Source: Xylophilus sp.
GTDB lineage: Bacteria > Pseudomonadota > Gammaproteobacteria > Burkholderiales > Burkholderiaceae_C
Direction of reading: 5' to 3'
DNA length: 64,000 bases
NCBI GenBank assembly: GCA_009914555.1
Contig: WNDY01000009.1
Coordinates: forward strand, 1 to 64,000
This document shows, piece by piece, positions 1 to 10,578 of this stretch; position 1 is the stretch's first letter; the number at the start of each line of letters is the position of its first letter. Made by a program: the position numbers and the translations under genes. The notes under the pieces are model-generated. The model did not search any database, was not told the DNA's origin, and worked only from the letters and a program-made list of their open reading frames with translations.

Positions 1-85
1 CATGGGGCGGCGGCGCGTATCCTGTCACTGCCGTAGCGGAGGGCCTCCCTAGAATTGTTCGCCTCGCCCCCCACATGACCTCCCT

Positions 86-3000
86 ATGACCCAGGGCTCC
101 ATCCGCATCCGAGGCGCACGCCAGCACAACCTCAAGAACCTCGACCTCGACATCCAGACCGGAGAGCTCACGGTCGTCACCGGGCCCAGCGGCTCGGGCA
201 AGTCCAGCCTCGTGTTCGACACGCTCTATGCCGAAGGGCAGCGGCGCTACGTCGAGACCTTCTCGGCCTACGCGCGCCAGTTCCTCGACCGCATGGACAA
301 GCCCGCGGTCGACAAGGTCGAAGGCGTGCCGCCCGCGATTGCGATCGACCAGACCAACCCGGTGCGCTCCTCGCGCTCCACGGTCGGCACGATGACCGAG
401 CTCAACGATCACCTGAAGCTGCTGTTCGCGCGCGCGGCGCAGCTGTTCGATGCCGACACCGCGCTGCCGGTGCGCCACGATACTCCCGACACCATCTACG
501 CAACGCTTGCGGAACACGTCCGCGCCGAGGGTGACCCCCGGGTAGTATTGACATTCCCGGTCGAACTGCCCGGCTCGTCGACGCCCGAGGAGGTCGAGCA
601 GTGGCTGTCGGCCAGCGGCTTCACGCGGGTGCAGGCCGAGCGCGAGGTCGCCACGCCGACCGGGCCGCGCAAGGTGCTCGATGTGGTGGCCGACCGCTTC
701 CGCGTCGGCACGGCCGAACGCGCCCGCGTCATCGAGGCGATCGAGGTGGGCTTGAAGCGCGGCGCGGGCCGGCTCACGGTCTACCGGCTGCGCGAGGACG
801 GTGAACCGGACATCTGGAAGTTCTCCACCGGCCTGCACTGCCCCGAGAGCGACCGCCGCTATGCCGAGCCGTTGCCGTCGATGTTCTCGTTCAACTCGCC
901 CGTCGGCGCCTGCGAGACCTGCCGCGGCTTCGGCCGCGTGATCGGCGTGGACTGGGGATTGGTCATCCCCGACGACAAGAAGACGCTGCGCGCCGGCGCG
1001 GTCAAGACGATCCAGACGCCGGCGTGGAAGGAGGCGCAGGACGACCTCATGCGCCATGCCGAGGCCGCCGGCATCCCGCGCGACACGCCCTGGGCCAAGC
1101 TCACCGACGCCCAGCGCGACTGGGTGATCGAAGGCACGCCGAACTTCAAGGAAGGCAACTGGAACAAGCAGTGGTACGGCATCCGCCGCTTCTTCGGCTA
1201 CCTGGAGAGCAAGGCGTACAAGATGCACATCCGCGTGCTCTTGTCCAAATACCGCAGCTACACGCCGTGCCCGACCTGCGGCGGCGCGCGCCTCAAGCTG
1301 GAGAGCCTGCTCTGGCGCATCGGCTCGAAGGAAGACGCCGACGCGGTGCTCGCGCCCGGGAAGCGCTTCCTGCCGGTGGGTGTGCAGTGGTCGCGCGACC
1401 AGCTCGGAGCGCTGCCGGGCCTGTGCCTGCACGACCTGATGCTGCTGCCGATCGAGCGGCTGCGGCGCTTCTTCGACCGCGTCGCGGTCGGCGCGCAGGC
1501 CGGCGGCGATGCGGGCGAACAGCAGGCGCTCAAGCTGCTGCACGAAGAGATCACCACGCGCCTGCGCTACCTGCACGAGGTCGGCATCGGCTACCTCACG
1601 CTCGACCGCCAGAGCCGCACACTGTCGGGCGGCGAGGTGCAGCGCATCAACCTGACGACCGCGCTCGGCACCTCGCTGGTGAACACGCTGTTCGTGCTCG
1701 ACGAGCCGAGCATCGGCCTGCACCCGCGCGACATGGACCGCATCACCGAGGCGATGCAGCGCCTGCGCGACGCCGGCAACACGCTGGTCGTGGTGGAGCA
1801 CGACCCGGCCGTGATGCTCGCGGCCGACCGCGTGATCGACATGGGCCCGGCGCCCGGCGAGCGCGGCGGCCAGATCGTATTCGACGGCACGCCCGACGAA
1901 CTGCGCACGGCCGACACATTGACCGGCGCCTACCTGGGCGGGCGCCAGCAGATCGGCCTGGGCCTGCAACGCCCGGTGACCGATGCCACGCCGCGCCTGA
2001 TCCTCGAAGGCGCGCGCGAGCACAACCTGAAGGACGTGTCGGTCGACTTCCCGCTCCAGCGGCTCGTGACCGTCACCGGCGTCAGCGGCTCGGGCAAGTC
2101 CACGCTGATCCAGGACGTGCTCGCGCCGGCGCTGCTGCGCCACTTCGGCAAGGCGACCGAGTCGCCCGGCGCGCACGACCGGCTGCTCGGCGCCGACTTT
2201 CTCTCCGACGTGGTCTACGTGGACCAGTCGCCGATCGGCAAGACCGCGCGCTCCAACCCGGTGAGCTACGTCGGCGCCTGGGATGCCGTGCGCGAGATCT
2301 TCGCGACCACCTCGGTGGCGCGCCAGCGCAGCTACACCGCGGCCAAGTTCAGCTTCAACTCGGGCGACGGGCGCTGCCCGACCTGCGGCGGCTCGGGCTT
2401 CGAGCATGTGGAGATGCAGTTCCTCTCCGATGTGTACCTGCGCTGCCCCGACTGCGACGGCAGGCGCTACCGCGACGAGATCCTCGAAGTGACGATCGAG
2501 CGCGGCGGCAGGACGCTCAACGTTGCCGACGTGCTGGAGCTGACGGTCAGCGAGGCCGCCGCGCTGTTCCACACCGACCGCGAGGTGATCCGCGCCCTGC
2601 AGCCGATCGTGGACGTGGGCCTCGAATACGTGAAGCTCGGCCAGCCGGTGCCCACGCTCTCGGGCGGCGAGGCGCAGCGCCTGAAGCTCGCGGGCTTCCT
2701 CGCCGAGGCCGCGAAGAGCGCCACGTCGAGCCGCCAGGCCGTGGCGCGCAAGGGCACGCTGTTCCTGTTCGACGAGCCGACGACCGGCCTGCACTTCGAC
2801 GACATCGCCAAGCTGATGCGCGCGCTGCGCCGGCTGCTCGAAGCCGGGCATTCGCTGGTCGTCATCGAGCACAACCTCGACGTGATCCGCGCCAGCGACT
2901 GGCTCATCGACCTCGGCCCCGAGGGCGGCGACGCGGGCGGCGAACTCGTCGCGGCCGGCACGCCGGCCGACCTGCGCGCGCATCCGCGCTCGCACACCGG

Positions 3001-5818
3001 CCGCGCGCTGCGCGAGTACGAACGGGCGCTCGGTGTCGGCGCGAGCCCAGCGGTAGAGGAGGGTATACCGCTGCAGCGCGCGGTGGCCAAGCGCAACAGG
3101 AGCATCCTCCCCGAGAGTATCCAGATCGTCAACGCGCGCGAGCACAACCTCAAGGGCGTCACCGTCGAGATCCCGCGCGGCAAGTTCAACGTGGTGACCG
3201 GCGTGTCGGGCTCTGGCAAGTCCACGCTGGCATTCGACATCCTGTTCAACGAAGGCCAGCGCCGCTACCTCGAATCGCTGAACGCCTATGCGCGCAGCAT
3301 CGTGCAGCCGGCGGGCCGGCCCGAGGTCGATGCGGTCTACGGCATCCCGCCCACGGTCGCGATCGAGCAGCGGCTGTCGCGCGGCGGGCGCAAGAGCACG
3401 GTCGGCACCACGACCGAGGTCTGGCACTTCCTGCGGCTGCTCTACGTCAAGCTCGGCATCCAGCACTGCATCCACGACGGGGCCGCGGTCCAGCCGCAGA
3501 CGCCCGAGAGCATCGCCGCCCAACTGCTCAAGCGCTTCCGCGGCCGGCACATCGGCCTGCTCGCGCCGCTGGTGATGAACCGCAAGGGCGTCTACACCGA
3601 GCTGGCCGACTGGGCCCGTCCGCGCGGCTACAGCCACCTGCGGGTGGACGGCGAATTCCTGCCGACCACCAAGTTCCCGCGCATCGACCGCTTCAAGGAA
3701 CACACGGTCGAGCTGCCCGTGGCCAGCCTCGACGTCACGCCTGAGAACGAGGCCGCGCTGCGCGAGGCGCTCGCGACCGCGCTCGACCACGGCAAGGGCG
3801 TGGTCCATGTGCTCAGCGACCTCGACGGCCTGGGCGCGGCGATCGAGGCCGGCACGCCCACGGCCGGCATCGGCACGCTGCACGCGTTCTCGACCAAGCG
3901 CGCCTGCCCGGTCTGCGACACCAGCTATGCCGAGCTGGACCCGCGCCTGTTCTCCTACAACAGCAAGCACGGCTGGTGCCCGGACTGCGTCGGCACCGGC
4001 GTGAAGCTCACGCGCGAGCAGCGCAAGGTGTTCGACGACTCGGTGCAGGCCGACGACAGCCGCGGCCGCGAGCAGACCTTCGCCGAGCCCGAGGCGGAGG
4101 ACGTGGGCGACCAGGTCTGCCCCACCTGCGAGGGCACGCGGCTCAATGCGGTCGCGCGGGCGGTGAAGTTCGCCGGCGTGTCGATCACCGACATCGCCCG
4201 CCTGTCGGTGCGCGACGTGCGGCTGTGGGCCGAAGGGCTCGCGCTCGACGGCCGCATGACCCAAAGAGACCGCGACATCGCGCGCGACCTGCTGCCCGAG
4301 ATCCGCAGCCGGCTCCAGTTCCTCGAAGACGTGGGCCTGGGCTACCTCACGCTCGACCGCGGCGCACCCACGCTCTCGGGCGGCGAGGCGCAGCGCATCC
4401 GGCTCGCGGCGCAGCTCGGCAGCAATCTGCAGGGCGTGTGCTACGTGCTCGACGAACCCACGATCGGCCTGCATGCGCGCGACAACCGCATCCTGCTCGA
4501 CGCGCTGCACACGCTCGGCGACAAGGGCAACACGCTGGTCGTCGTCGAGCACGACGAGGACACCATCCGCCGCGCCGACCACGTGATCGACATCGGCCCG
4601 AGCGCGGGCAAGCGCGGCGGCCGCGTCGTCGCGCAGGGCACGGTCGCCGAGATCGAAGCCGCGGCCGACGCATCGCAGACCGGCCGCTACCTGCTGCATG
4701 CGATGCGCCATCCGCTGCAGCCGCGCCGCGCGGTCACGGGGGAAGAGCTCGACTGGATCGCCCTGCGCGGCGCGCAACTGCACAACCTGCAATCGATCGA
4801 CGTCGACCTGCCGCTGCGCCGCCTGGTTGCCATCACCGGCGTCAGCGGCTCGGGCAAGTCCACGCTGGCGCGCGACGTGCTGCTGGCCAACGTGGCCGCG
4901 GCCGTGCAACAGCGCAGCACCAAGGCCGGCCGCGACGCCGACGACGCCGGCCGGCACCCGGCCTGGAGCGGCGCCGACGCACTCGACGGCTACCAGGCCG
5001 TGGACCGCGTGCTCGAAGTGGACCAGACGCCGATCGGCAAGACGCCGCGCTCCTGCCCCGCGACCTACATCGGTTTCTGGGACACGGTGCGGCGCCTGTT
5101 CGCCGACACGCTGGAGGCCAAGGCCCGCGGCTACGGCCCCGGCCGCTTCTCGTTCAACACCGGCGAGGGTCGCTGCCCGGTCTGCGAAGGGCAGGGCGTG
5201 CGCACGATCGAGATGAGCTTCCTGCCCGACGTAAAGGTGCCCTGCGAGGCCTGCCACGGCGCGCGCTTCAACCCCGAGACGCTGGCCGTGACCTGGCGCG
5301 GCAAGAGCATCGGCGACGTGCTGCGCATGGAGGTGGACGAGGCGGTCGGGTTCTTCGCGAGCATGCCGGCCATCGCGCACCCGCTGCAGCTGCTGCACGA
5401 CGTGGGGCTCGGCTACCTCACGCTGGGCCAGCCGAGCCCGACGCTCTCGGGCGGCGAGGCGCAGCGCATCAAGCTCGTGACCGAGCTCAGCAAGGTGCGC
5501 GACGACGTGACGCGGCGCGGCAACAGGGCGCCGCACACGCTCTACGTGCTGGACGAACCCACGGTCGGCCTGCACATGGCCGATGTGGAGCGGCTGATCC
5601 GCGTGCTGCACCGGCTGGTCGCGGGCGGCCACAGCGTCGTCGTGATCGAGCACGACCTCGACGTGATCGCCGAGGCCGACTGGATCATCGACCTGGGGCC
5701 CGAGGGCGGCTCCGGCGGCGGGCGCGTGGTGGCGACGGCGACGCCGGAGGACGTGGTGCGGCTCGGCACGCACACGGGGGTGGCGCTGGCGCCGGTGCTG
5801 GCTCGGGAAACGGCATGA
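86..5818 (+). CDS. uvrA: Tandem (double-length) UvrA-like excinuclease ATPase
   Basis: This 1910-residue protein is about twice the usual UvrA length of roughly 940 and consists of two complete UvrA-like halves, about residues 1-985 and 1010-1910. Four Walker A motifs are visible: GPSGSGKSS near residue 33, then GVSGSGKST near 665, 1039 and 1585. Each nucleotide-binding unit has its LSGGE signature and a LDEPT or LDEPS Walker B. Zinc-binding CxxC pairs such as CPTCGGSG...CPDC and CPVCEGQG...CEAC occur in both halves, and both keep an insertion where UvrB normally docks. UvrA recognises damaged DNA as a dimer, so this chain may be a covalent pseudo-dimer, possibly for DNA repair or DNA-damaging drug resistance; that is inference. 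It is probably a paralogue rather than the housekeeping UvrA. The next gene overlaps its stop codon. Confidence 0.93.
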   Translation: MTQGSIRIRGARQHNLKNLDLDIQTGELTVVTGPSGSGKSSLVFDTLYAEGQRRYVETFSAYARQFLDRMDKPAVDKVEGVPPAIAIDQTNPVRSSRSTVGTMTELNDHLKLLFARAAQLFDADTALPVRHDTPDTIYATLAEHVRAEGDPRVVLTFPVELPGSSTPEEVEQWLSASGFTRVQAEREVATPTGPRKVLDVVADRFRVGTAERARVIEAIEVGLKRGAGRLTVYRLREDGEPDIWKFSTGLHCPESDRRYAEPLPSMFSFNSPVGACETCRGFGRVIGVDWGLVIPDDKKTLRAGAVKTIQTPAWKEAQDDLMRHAEAAGIPRDTPWAKLTDAQRDWVIEGTPNFKEGNWNKQWYGIRRFFGYLESKAYKMHIRVLLSKYRSYTPCPTCGGARLKLESLLWRIGSKEDADAVLAPGKRFLPVGVQWSRDQLGALPGLCLHDLMLLPIERLRRFFDRVAVGAQAGGDAGEQQALKLLHEEITTRLRYLHEVGIGYLTLDRQSRTLSGGEVQRINLTTALGTSLVNTLFVLDEPSIGLHPRDMDRITEAMQRLRDAGNTLVVVEHDPAVMLAADRVIDMGPAPGERGGQIVFDGTPDELRTADTLTGAYLGGRQQIGLGLQRPVTDATPRLILEGAREHNLKDVSVDFPLQRLVTVTGVSGSGKSTLIQDVLAPALLRHFGKATESPGAHDRLLGADFLSDVVYVDQSPIGKTARSNPVSYVGAWDAVREIFATTSVARQRSYTAAKFSFNSGDGRCPTCGGSGFEHVEMQFLSDVYLRCPDCDGRRYRDEILEVTIERGGRTLNVADVLELTVSEAAALFHTDREVIRALQPIVDVGLEYVKLGQPVPTLSGGEAQRLKLAGFLAEAAKSATSSRQAVARKGTLFLFDEPTTGLHFDDIAKLMRALRRLLEAGHSLVVIEHNLDVIRASDWLIDLGPEGGDAGGELVAAGTPADLRAHPRSHTGRALREYERALGVGASPAVEEGIPLQRAVAKRNRSILPESIQIVNAREHNLKGVTVEIPRGKFNVVTGVSGSGKSTLAFDILFNEGQRRYLESLNAYARSIVQPAGRPEVDAVYGIPPTVAIEQRLSRGGRKSTVGTTTEVWHFLRLLYVKLGIQHCIHDGAAVQPQTPESIAAQLLKRFRGRHIGLLAPLVMNRKGVYTELADWARPRGYSHLRVDGEFLPTTKFPRIDRFKEHTVELPVASLDVTPENEAALREALATALDHGKGVVHVLSDLDGLGAAIEAGTPTAGIGTLHAFSTKRACPVCDTSYAELDPRLFSYNSKHGWCPDCVGTGVKLTREQRKVFDDSVQADDSRGREQTFAEPEAEDVGDQVCPTCEGTRLNAVARAVKFAGVSITDIARLSVRDVRLWAEGLALDGRMTQRDRDIARDLLPEIRSRLQFLEDVGLGYLTLDRGAPTLSGGEAQRIRLAAQLGSNLQGVCYVLDEPTIGLHARDNRILLDALHTLGDKGNTLVVVEHDEDTIRRADHVIDIGPSAGKRGGRVVAQGTVAEIEAAADASQTGRYLLHAMRHPLQPRRAVTGEELDWIALRGAQLHNLQSIDVDLPLRRLVAITGVSGSGKSTLARDVLLANVAAAVQQRSTKAGRDADDAGRHPAWSGADALDGYQAVDRVLEVDQTPIGKTPRSCPATYIGFWDTVRRLFADTLEAKARGYGPGRFSFNTGEGRCPVCEGQGVRTIEMSFLPDVKVPCEACHGARFNPETLAVTWRGKSIGDVLRMEVDEAVGFFASMPAIAHPLQLLHDVGLGYLTLGQPSPTLSGGEAQRIKLVTELSKVRDDVTRRGNRAPHTLYVLDEPTVGLHMADVERLIRVLHRLVAGGHSVVVIEHDLDVIAEADWIIDLGPEGGSGGGRVVATATPEDVVRLGTHTGVALAPVLARETA
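3059..3120 (-). repeat. Degenerate copy of the 53/54-bp paired repeat inside the UvrA linker
   Basis: GAGGGTAT (3059-3066) and GAGAGTAT (3113-3120) lie 54 bp apart in the same orientation, the layout of the intergenic repeat family described at 19.4, 22.5, 28.4, 37.3 and 61.9 kb. The stretch between them is rich in GCGC. It encodes the linker between the two UvrA halves (about residues 992-1012). Each half-motif differs by one or two bases from GGGGGTAT or GGGAGTAT, so chance cannot be excluded. Confidence 0.35.
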
Positions 5819-6366
5819 CGCCGGTCCGGCTCATCGGGCCCGGTGGTGCCGGCAAGACCACCGCCGGGGCTGCGCTGGCGAACCGCCTCCAGGCCCGTTT
5901 CGGCGACCTGGATGCCGAGTTCATCGCCCGCAATGGCGACATCGCCGATTTCATCGGCAAGCGAGGCTATGACGCCTACGCCGCCGAGAACGTGCAGGCG
6001 TATCTGGCGTTGTGCGATGCGCCTGCTCCGTACGGTGTCCTGGCACTGTCGTCGGGGTTCATGACGTACCGCGACGGCATCCATCCTGCGTACACCGCGA
6101 TCCGCCGGCAGATCGTATCGGACGCCCGGGCATTCGTGCTGCTGCCGTCGCTCGATCTGGAAGCCTGTGTTTCCGAGATCGTGCGCCGCCAGCTGCAACG
6201 GCCGCTGCCCTTCGTCCGCACGCCGGAGCGCGAAGAGCGCGTCATCCGGACGCGCTTCGCGCTCTACGCGGATCTGCCTGTCCGAAAGGTGGTCACGCAC
6301 CGGCCGGTGCAGACGGTGGTCGACGAGATCGCTGCCCTGCTGGATCCCCAGGCCTCGGTTTTCTGA
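5815..6366 (+). CDS. Shikimate kinase-like P-loop kinase
   Basis: A 183-residue protein with an N-terminal Walker A (GPGGAGKTT, about residues 8-16), followed by [29 protein letters not shown], which resembles the substrate-binding start of shikimate kinase and related small-molecule kinases. A basic LID-like stretch (RRQLQRP...[17 protein letters not shown]) follows. The true substrate is not evident; shikimate kinases are similar in length, but this copy is not in an aro operon. The ATG overlaps the uvrA stop (ATGA), so the two are translationally coupled, an odd pairing. A regulatory or metabolite-kinase role is possible. Confidence 0.75.
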   Translation: MTPVRLIGPGGAGKTTAGAALANRLQARFGDLDAEFIARNGDIADFIGKRGYDAYAAENVQAYLALCDAPAPYGVLALSSGFMTYRDGIHPAYTAIRRQIVSDARAFVLLPSLDLEACVSEIVRRQLQRPLPFVRTPEREERVIRTRFALYADLPVRKVVTHRPVQTVVDEIAALLDPQASVF

Positions 6367-6378
6367 ACATGCCTCGGG

Positions 6379-6402
6379 GCGAAGGCGTCGAAGGTCCTTC
6401 GC
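6379..6402. terminator. Weak hairpin between convergent genes
   Basis: GCGAAGG (6379-6385) pairs with CCTTCGC (6396-6402) around a 10-nt loop in the gap between the kinase and the MFS gene, which converge here. There is no clear T-tract, so termination is only suggested by position. Confidence 0.3.
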
Positions 6403-6480
6403 TCCCGCTGGCAGGCGTGCGCGTCCCGGGTGCCGTGCCGGATTTCGGCTGCGATCAGGTGGCCAGCACCCTGCATCGGG

Positions 6481-7653
6481 TCAGGCGCAGGCTGCCACCG
6501 CCGAGCCGCCGGCCGGCTGGCGCCGGCTCCCCAGCGCCAGCAGCAGGCCCACGGCGGTCAGTGCGGCCGCGGCCCAGGCCGTGGACAGCAGGCCGAGGCC
6601 ACGAGCCAGCACCAGCCCGCCGGCCCAGGCGCCGAGCGCGTTGCCGAGGTTGAAGGCGGCGATGTTGAGGCTCGATGCCAGGTTGGCACCGTCCGGCCCG
6701 GCCTGCTGCAGCACGCGCATCTGCATCGGCGCGACGGTGGCAAAGGCCACGGTGCCGAGCAGCACGACATAGGCCATGGCGACGGCCGGCGTGCCGAAGG
6801 CCCAGCGCCCGGCCGCGAGCACCAGCATCAGCGTGCCGACCGACAGCAGCAGCGCCCGCACCACGCCCCGATCGGCCAGCCTGCCGCCGAGCAGGTTGCC
6901 GGCCGCGAGGCCTGCGCCGAACAGCAGCAGCGTCAGCGCCACCAGCCCGTCGCCCATGCCGGTGACCCGGGTCAGCAGTGGCTCGACGTAGGTGTAGAGC
7001 GCGAACACCCCTGCGAAGCCGAACACGGTGATGCCCAGGCCCAGCCACACCGGCCCGCGCCGCAGCACGGCCAGCTCCTGCCGCAGCGGCACCGGCTGCG
7101 GCCGGGCGCGGTCGCGCGGCACGAAGGCGGCCAGGATCGCGAACGCGACCACGCCGACGGCGGCCACGGCCCAGAACGCCGTGCGCCAGCCGAAATGCTG
7201 GCCGATCCAGGCGCCGGCCGGCACGCCGAGCAGCGTGGCCAGCGTCAGGCCCGAGAACATCAGCGCGATGGCCGAGGCGCGCCTGTCCTGCGGCACCAGC
7301 CCGGTCGCCACCACGGCGCCCACGCCGAAGAAGGTGCCGTGCGTCAGCGAGGTCAGCACCCGCGCGGCCAGCAGCCAGCCGTAGCCGGGCGCGAGCGCGG
7401 CAGCGGCGTTGCCGGCGATGAAGATCAGCATCAGCGCCAGCAGCAGGTGCTTGCGCGGCCAGCGGCGCGTGGCCAGCGTGAGCACCGGTGCGCCGACGGC
7501 CACGCCGAAGGCATAGCCCGAGATCAGCGTGCCGGCCGTGGGGATCGAGATGTGCAGGTCGCCGGCGACCTGGGTCAGCAGGCCCATGATGATGAATTCG
7601 GTCGTGCCGATGCCGAAGGCACCGGCCGCGAGGGCCAGAAGGGAAAGCGGCAT
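6481..7653 (-). CDS. MFS transporter, DHA1/AraJ-type efflux permease
   Basis: A 390-residue membrane protein with about twelve hydrophobic segments. Its N-terminus (LLALAAGAFGIGTTEFIIMGLL) is the hallmark of the AraJ/YdhP/Bcr subgroup of proton-driven drug or sugar efflux permeases. The loop RRWPRKHLL after TM2 and the cluster RVLTSLTHGTFFGVG are family-typical. The second of two closely spaced ATGs is chosen because an AAGG-type ribosome site sits at a better distance; the alternative start is at 7662. The gene is divergent from a LysR-type regulator across about 117 bp, the usual arrangement for a regulator controlling an adjacent exporter. Substrate unknown. Confidence 0.88.
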   Translation of the reverse strand: MPLSLLALAAGAFGIGTTEFIIMGLLTQVAGDLHISIPTAGTLISGYAFGVAVGAPVLTLATRRWPRKHLLLALMLIFIAGNAAAALAPGYGWLLAARVLTSLTHGTFFGVGAVVATGLVPQDRRASAIALMFSGLTLATLLGVPAGAWIGQHFGWRTAFWAVAAVGVVAFAILAAFVPRDRARPQPVPLRQELAVLRRGPVWLGLGITVFGFAGVFALYTYVEPLLTRVTGMGDGLVALTLLLFGAGLAAGNLLGGRLADRGVVRALLLSVGTLMLVLAAGRWAFGTPAVAMAYVVLLGTVAFATVAPMQMRVLQQAGPDGANLASSLNIAAFNLGNALGAWAGGLVLARGLGLLSTAWAAAALTAVGLLLALGSRRQPAGGSAVAACA

Positions 7654-7770
7654 GGAATGCATCCTTGCGTGTTCGGTGAGTGCAGGAATGTGGCGCACCG
7701 GCCGCGCCGTGTGTAGATGGAATAATGGAAATGCAGCTGTGCCCCCAGGGCACAGGTTGCGCCGCTTCCC

Positions 7771-8745
7771 ATGACGACAGACGCCGCCACGCCGCCTTCG
7801 GGCGCCGACATCAACCGCACCGCCGAGATCGAGGCGCTGGTGCTCGTAGCCGAGCACGGCAGCCTGTCGGCCGCGGCGCGCCGGCTCGGCGTGTCGCCCT
7901 CGGCCGTGAGCAAGACCATGTCGCGGCTGGAGGCGCGGCTCGGCGTGCGGCTGCTCCAGCGAAGCACTCGGCGGGTGCAGCTCACGCCCGAGGGCGTCGA
8001 GCTCTACGAACGCGGCAAGCGCGTGCTGGCCGACCTTGACGAGGCCGAGGCCACGGTGGCCGCGCGCAGCGCGCCGCGCGGCCTGGTGCGCATCAGCGCC
8101 AGCACGTCCACCGGCCAGCGGCTGCTGGTGCCGCTCGTGGGGCGCCTGCTGGAGACGCATCCGGGGCTGCGGCTGGACCTGGACTTCACCGCCCAGGTGG
8201 TGGACCTGCTGGCCGGCGGCGTGGACATCGCGATCCGCTGGGGCCGGCTGCCCGCCTCGGACATGGTGGCCCGGCTGCTGGGCCGAACGCGGCAGGTGGT
8301 CGTGGGCGCGCCGGACTATCTCGCGCGCCGCGGCGTGCCGCGCCATCCGGACGAGCTGCGCGGCCACCTGCGGCTCGGCTGGAACTACCGGCGCGCCGTG
8401 CCGCACTGGCCGTTCTCGGTGGATGGGCGGCGCGTGGAGGTCGCGGTCGGCGAGACGGTGCGCGTCAACGACGGCGAGGTGCTGCGCAATCTGGCGGTCG
8501 CGGGCGCGGGGCTCGCGCGGCTGTCGCTGTTCCACGCCTGGGACGACCTCTGCGCCGGCCGGCTCGTGCCGCTGCTCGAGGACTTCGACGCTGTAGAGCT
8601 GGAGCCGATCCACGCGGTCTATCTCGGCCGGCCCGACCGGCTGCCGCCGCGCACGCGCGCGGTGCTCGATTTTTTGCGGGCCCATGTGGACCTGCGCCAT
8701 GCCGAAGGCCCCGCGCCGCGGCCCGAAAGAGTGCCCCCTGCATGA
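7771..8745 (+). CDS. LysR-family transcriptional regulator
   Basis: A 324-residue protein with an N-terminal winged helix-turn-helix (EIEALVLVAEHGSLSAAARRLGVSPSAVSKTMSRLEARLGVRLLQRSTRRVQLTPEG, about residues 20-75) and a periplasmic-binding-like effector domain (VDIAIRWGRLP, LRLGWNYR). It belongs to the large CrgA/AaeR-like subgroup. It is divergent from the MFS exporter gene and probably controls it. Its stop codon overlaps the start of the ABC exporter (ATGA), so it may be co-transcribed with it. The inducer cannot be read from the sequence. Confidence 0.9.
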   Translation: MTTDAATPPSGADINRTAEIEALVLVAEHGSLSAAARRLGVSPSAVSKTMSRLEARLGVRLLQRSTRRVQLTPEGVELYERGKRVLADLDEAEATVAARSAPRGLVRISASTSTGQRLLVPLVGRLLETHPGLRLDLDFTAQVVDLLAGGVDIAIRWGRLPASDMVARLLGRTRQVVVGAPDYLARRGVPRHPDELRGHLRLGWNYRRAVPHWPFSVDGRRVEVAVGETVRVNDGEVLRNLAVAGAGLARLSLFHAWDDLCAGRLVPLLEDFDAVELEPIHAVYLGRPDRLPPRTRAVLDFLRAHVDLRHAEGPAPRPERVPPA

Positions 8746-10478
8746 CGGAACCCGTGGAACGCCCGCCGGCCATCGGCCTCGGCAGCGCGGCGCGCGATCT
8801 GTACCGCGCGCTCTGGCGCCATGCGCACGGCGCACGCGCCCAACTGCTCGGCGCGGCCGGCCTGCTGTCGGCCGCGCAGCTGCTGCGGCTGACCATGCCG
8901 TGGCTCGCGGCCCAGGCCATCAACGCGCTGCAGCAGGGCAGCATGGCCACGGCCGGGCGCTGGATCGTCTACCTGATCGGCATCTACCTGCTGTCGTGGC
9001 TGCTGCACGGCCCGGGCCGGGTGCTGGAGCGCAACGTGGGCGTGCGGGTGCGCGAGCGGCTGGCCGACCAGCTCTATGCGCGCATCGCCTCCGCGCCGCT
9101 GGCCTGGCGCGACGGCCGGCATTCGGGCGAACTGCAGCACCGCGTGGTGCAGGCCAGCCGGGCGCTGTCGGACTTCGCGCAGAACCAGTTCGGCTACCTG
9201 CAGAGCGTCTTCAACTTCGTCGGCCCGCTGGTCGCGCTGGCGCTGCTGTCGCGCACCAGCGGCGCGATCGCGATCAGCGGCTACGTGGTGATCGCGCTGA
9301 TCATCCTGCGCTTCGACCGCACGCTGATGCAGCTGGCCCGCGCCGAGAACGACGCCGAGCGCCGCTATGCCGCCGCGCTGCTGGACTTCGTCGGCAACGC
9401 CGGCACGGTGATCGGCCTGCGGCTGCAGGCCGCCTCGCGCAGGCTGCTGGGCCGGCGCATGGCCGCGGTGATGGCGCCGCTGCGCCGCGCGGTCATGGTC
9501 AACGAAGGCAAATGGTTCGCGGTCGACCTGCTCGGCATGGGGCTCACCTGGATCCTGGTGGTGGTCTATGTGCTGCAGCACCGCGCGCCGGGCCAGGCCG
9601 TGCTGCTGGGCACCGTGTTCATGATCTACCAGTACGCGCAGCAGGCCGCGTCGGTCGTCGGCGCGATGGCGTCGAACTTCCAGAGCTTCGCGCGCATGCA
9701 CACCGACTATGGCAGCGCCGAGCCGGTCTGGGCCGCGCCCGGCGACCCGGATGCGGCCGTGCCCGCCGTGGCGGCCGATGCGCCCTGGCAGACGCTGGCG
9801 CTGCGCGGCGCCACCTGGCGCTATGCCGACGACGCGCGCGGCGGCCTGCACGGCGTGGATCTGGTCCTGCGCCGCGGCACGCGCGTGGCGCTGATCGGCC
9901 CGAGCGGCGGCGGCAAGAGCACGCTGCTGCGCACGCTGGCCGGCCTCTACCTGCCGCAGCAGGGCGAGCTGCTGCGCGACGGTGCCGTGGTGGAGTGGCC
10001 CGAACTGCGCACGCTGGCGACGCTGATCCCGCAGGAGGCCGAGGTGTTCGAAGCCAGCGTCGAGGAGAACCTCACGTTCGGCGAACCGGCCGACGCGGCC
10101 GCGCTGCAGTCGGCCGTGCACACCGGCGTGTTCGACGAGGTGCTGCAGCGCCTGCCCGAGGGGCTCGCCAGCGGGCGCAACGAGCGCGGCGGCAACCTCT
10201 CGGGCGGACAGCGCCAGCGGCTGGCCCTGGCGCGCGGCGCGCTGGCGGCGCGGGGCAGCTCGCTGCTGCTGCTCGACGAGCCCACGAGCGCGCTCGACCC
10301 GCAGGCCGAGGGCCGCGTGTTCGACCGCATGGTCGCGGCGTTTCCGTCGGCCTGCATCGTCGCCTCGGTGCATCGGCCGAGCCTGCTCGCGCGCTTCGAC
10401 ACCGTCGTCGTCGTGGAGGCCGGCCGCGTGGTCGACGCCGGCCCGCGCGACGACGTCCTCGCACGCCGGCCGCACTGA
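8742..10478 (+). CDS. ABC exporter, fused permease and ATPase
   Basis: A 578-residue half-transporter: an N-terminal six-helix ABC transmembrane domain (about residues 30-320), then an ATPase domain with Walker A GPSGGGKST (about 387), signature NLSGGQRQRL (about 485) and Walker B LLLLDEPTSALD (about 507). The order and length match type-IV exporters of the MsbA/LmrA kind, which work as homo- or heterodimers. No partner half-transporter is adjacent, so it is probably a homodimer. The start overlaps the LysR stop, implying coupled translation. Cargo unknown; lipid, drug or peptide are possible. Confidence 0.88.
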   Translation: MTEPVERPPAIGLGSAARDLYRALWRHAHGARAQLLGAAGLLSAAQLLRLTMPWLAAQAINALQQGSMATAGRWIVYLIGIYLLSWLLHGPGRVLERNVGVRVRERLADQLYARIASAPLAWRDGRHSGELQHRVVQASRALSDFAQNQFGYLQSVFNFVGPLVALALLSRTSGAIAISGYVVIALIILRFDRTLMQLARAENDAERRYAAALLDFVGNAGTVIGLRLQAASRRLLGRRMAAVMAPLRRAVMVNEGKWFAVDLLGMGLTWILVVVYVLQHRAPGQAVLLGTVFMIYQYAQQAASVVGAMASNFQSFARMHTDYGSAEPVWAAPGDPDAAVPAVAADAPWQTLALRGATWRYADDARGGLHGVDLVLRRGTRVALIGPSGGGKSTLLRTLAGLYLPQQGELLRDGAVVEWPELRTLATLIPQEAEVFEASVEENLTFGEPADAAALQSAVHTGVFDEVLQRLPEGLASGRNERGGNLSGGQRQRLALARGALAARGSSLLLLDEPTSALDPQAEGRVFDRMVAAFPSACIVASVHRPSLLARFDTVVVVEAGRVVDAGPRDDVLARRPH

Positions 10479-10578
10479 TGGCCGCGCCGGGGTGCTCGGT
10501 GCGCGCTGGCGCTGGCTCGCGGCCGGCACCGGCTGCGACGCGACGCTGGACGTGCGGCGGTGAGCCGCGGGCAGGCCG

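Noticed and set aside
1-85. Search for a promoter or gene end before uvrA
   Set aside because: Too short and without a convincing -35/-10 pair or ORF; nothing supportable.
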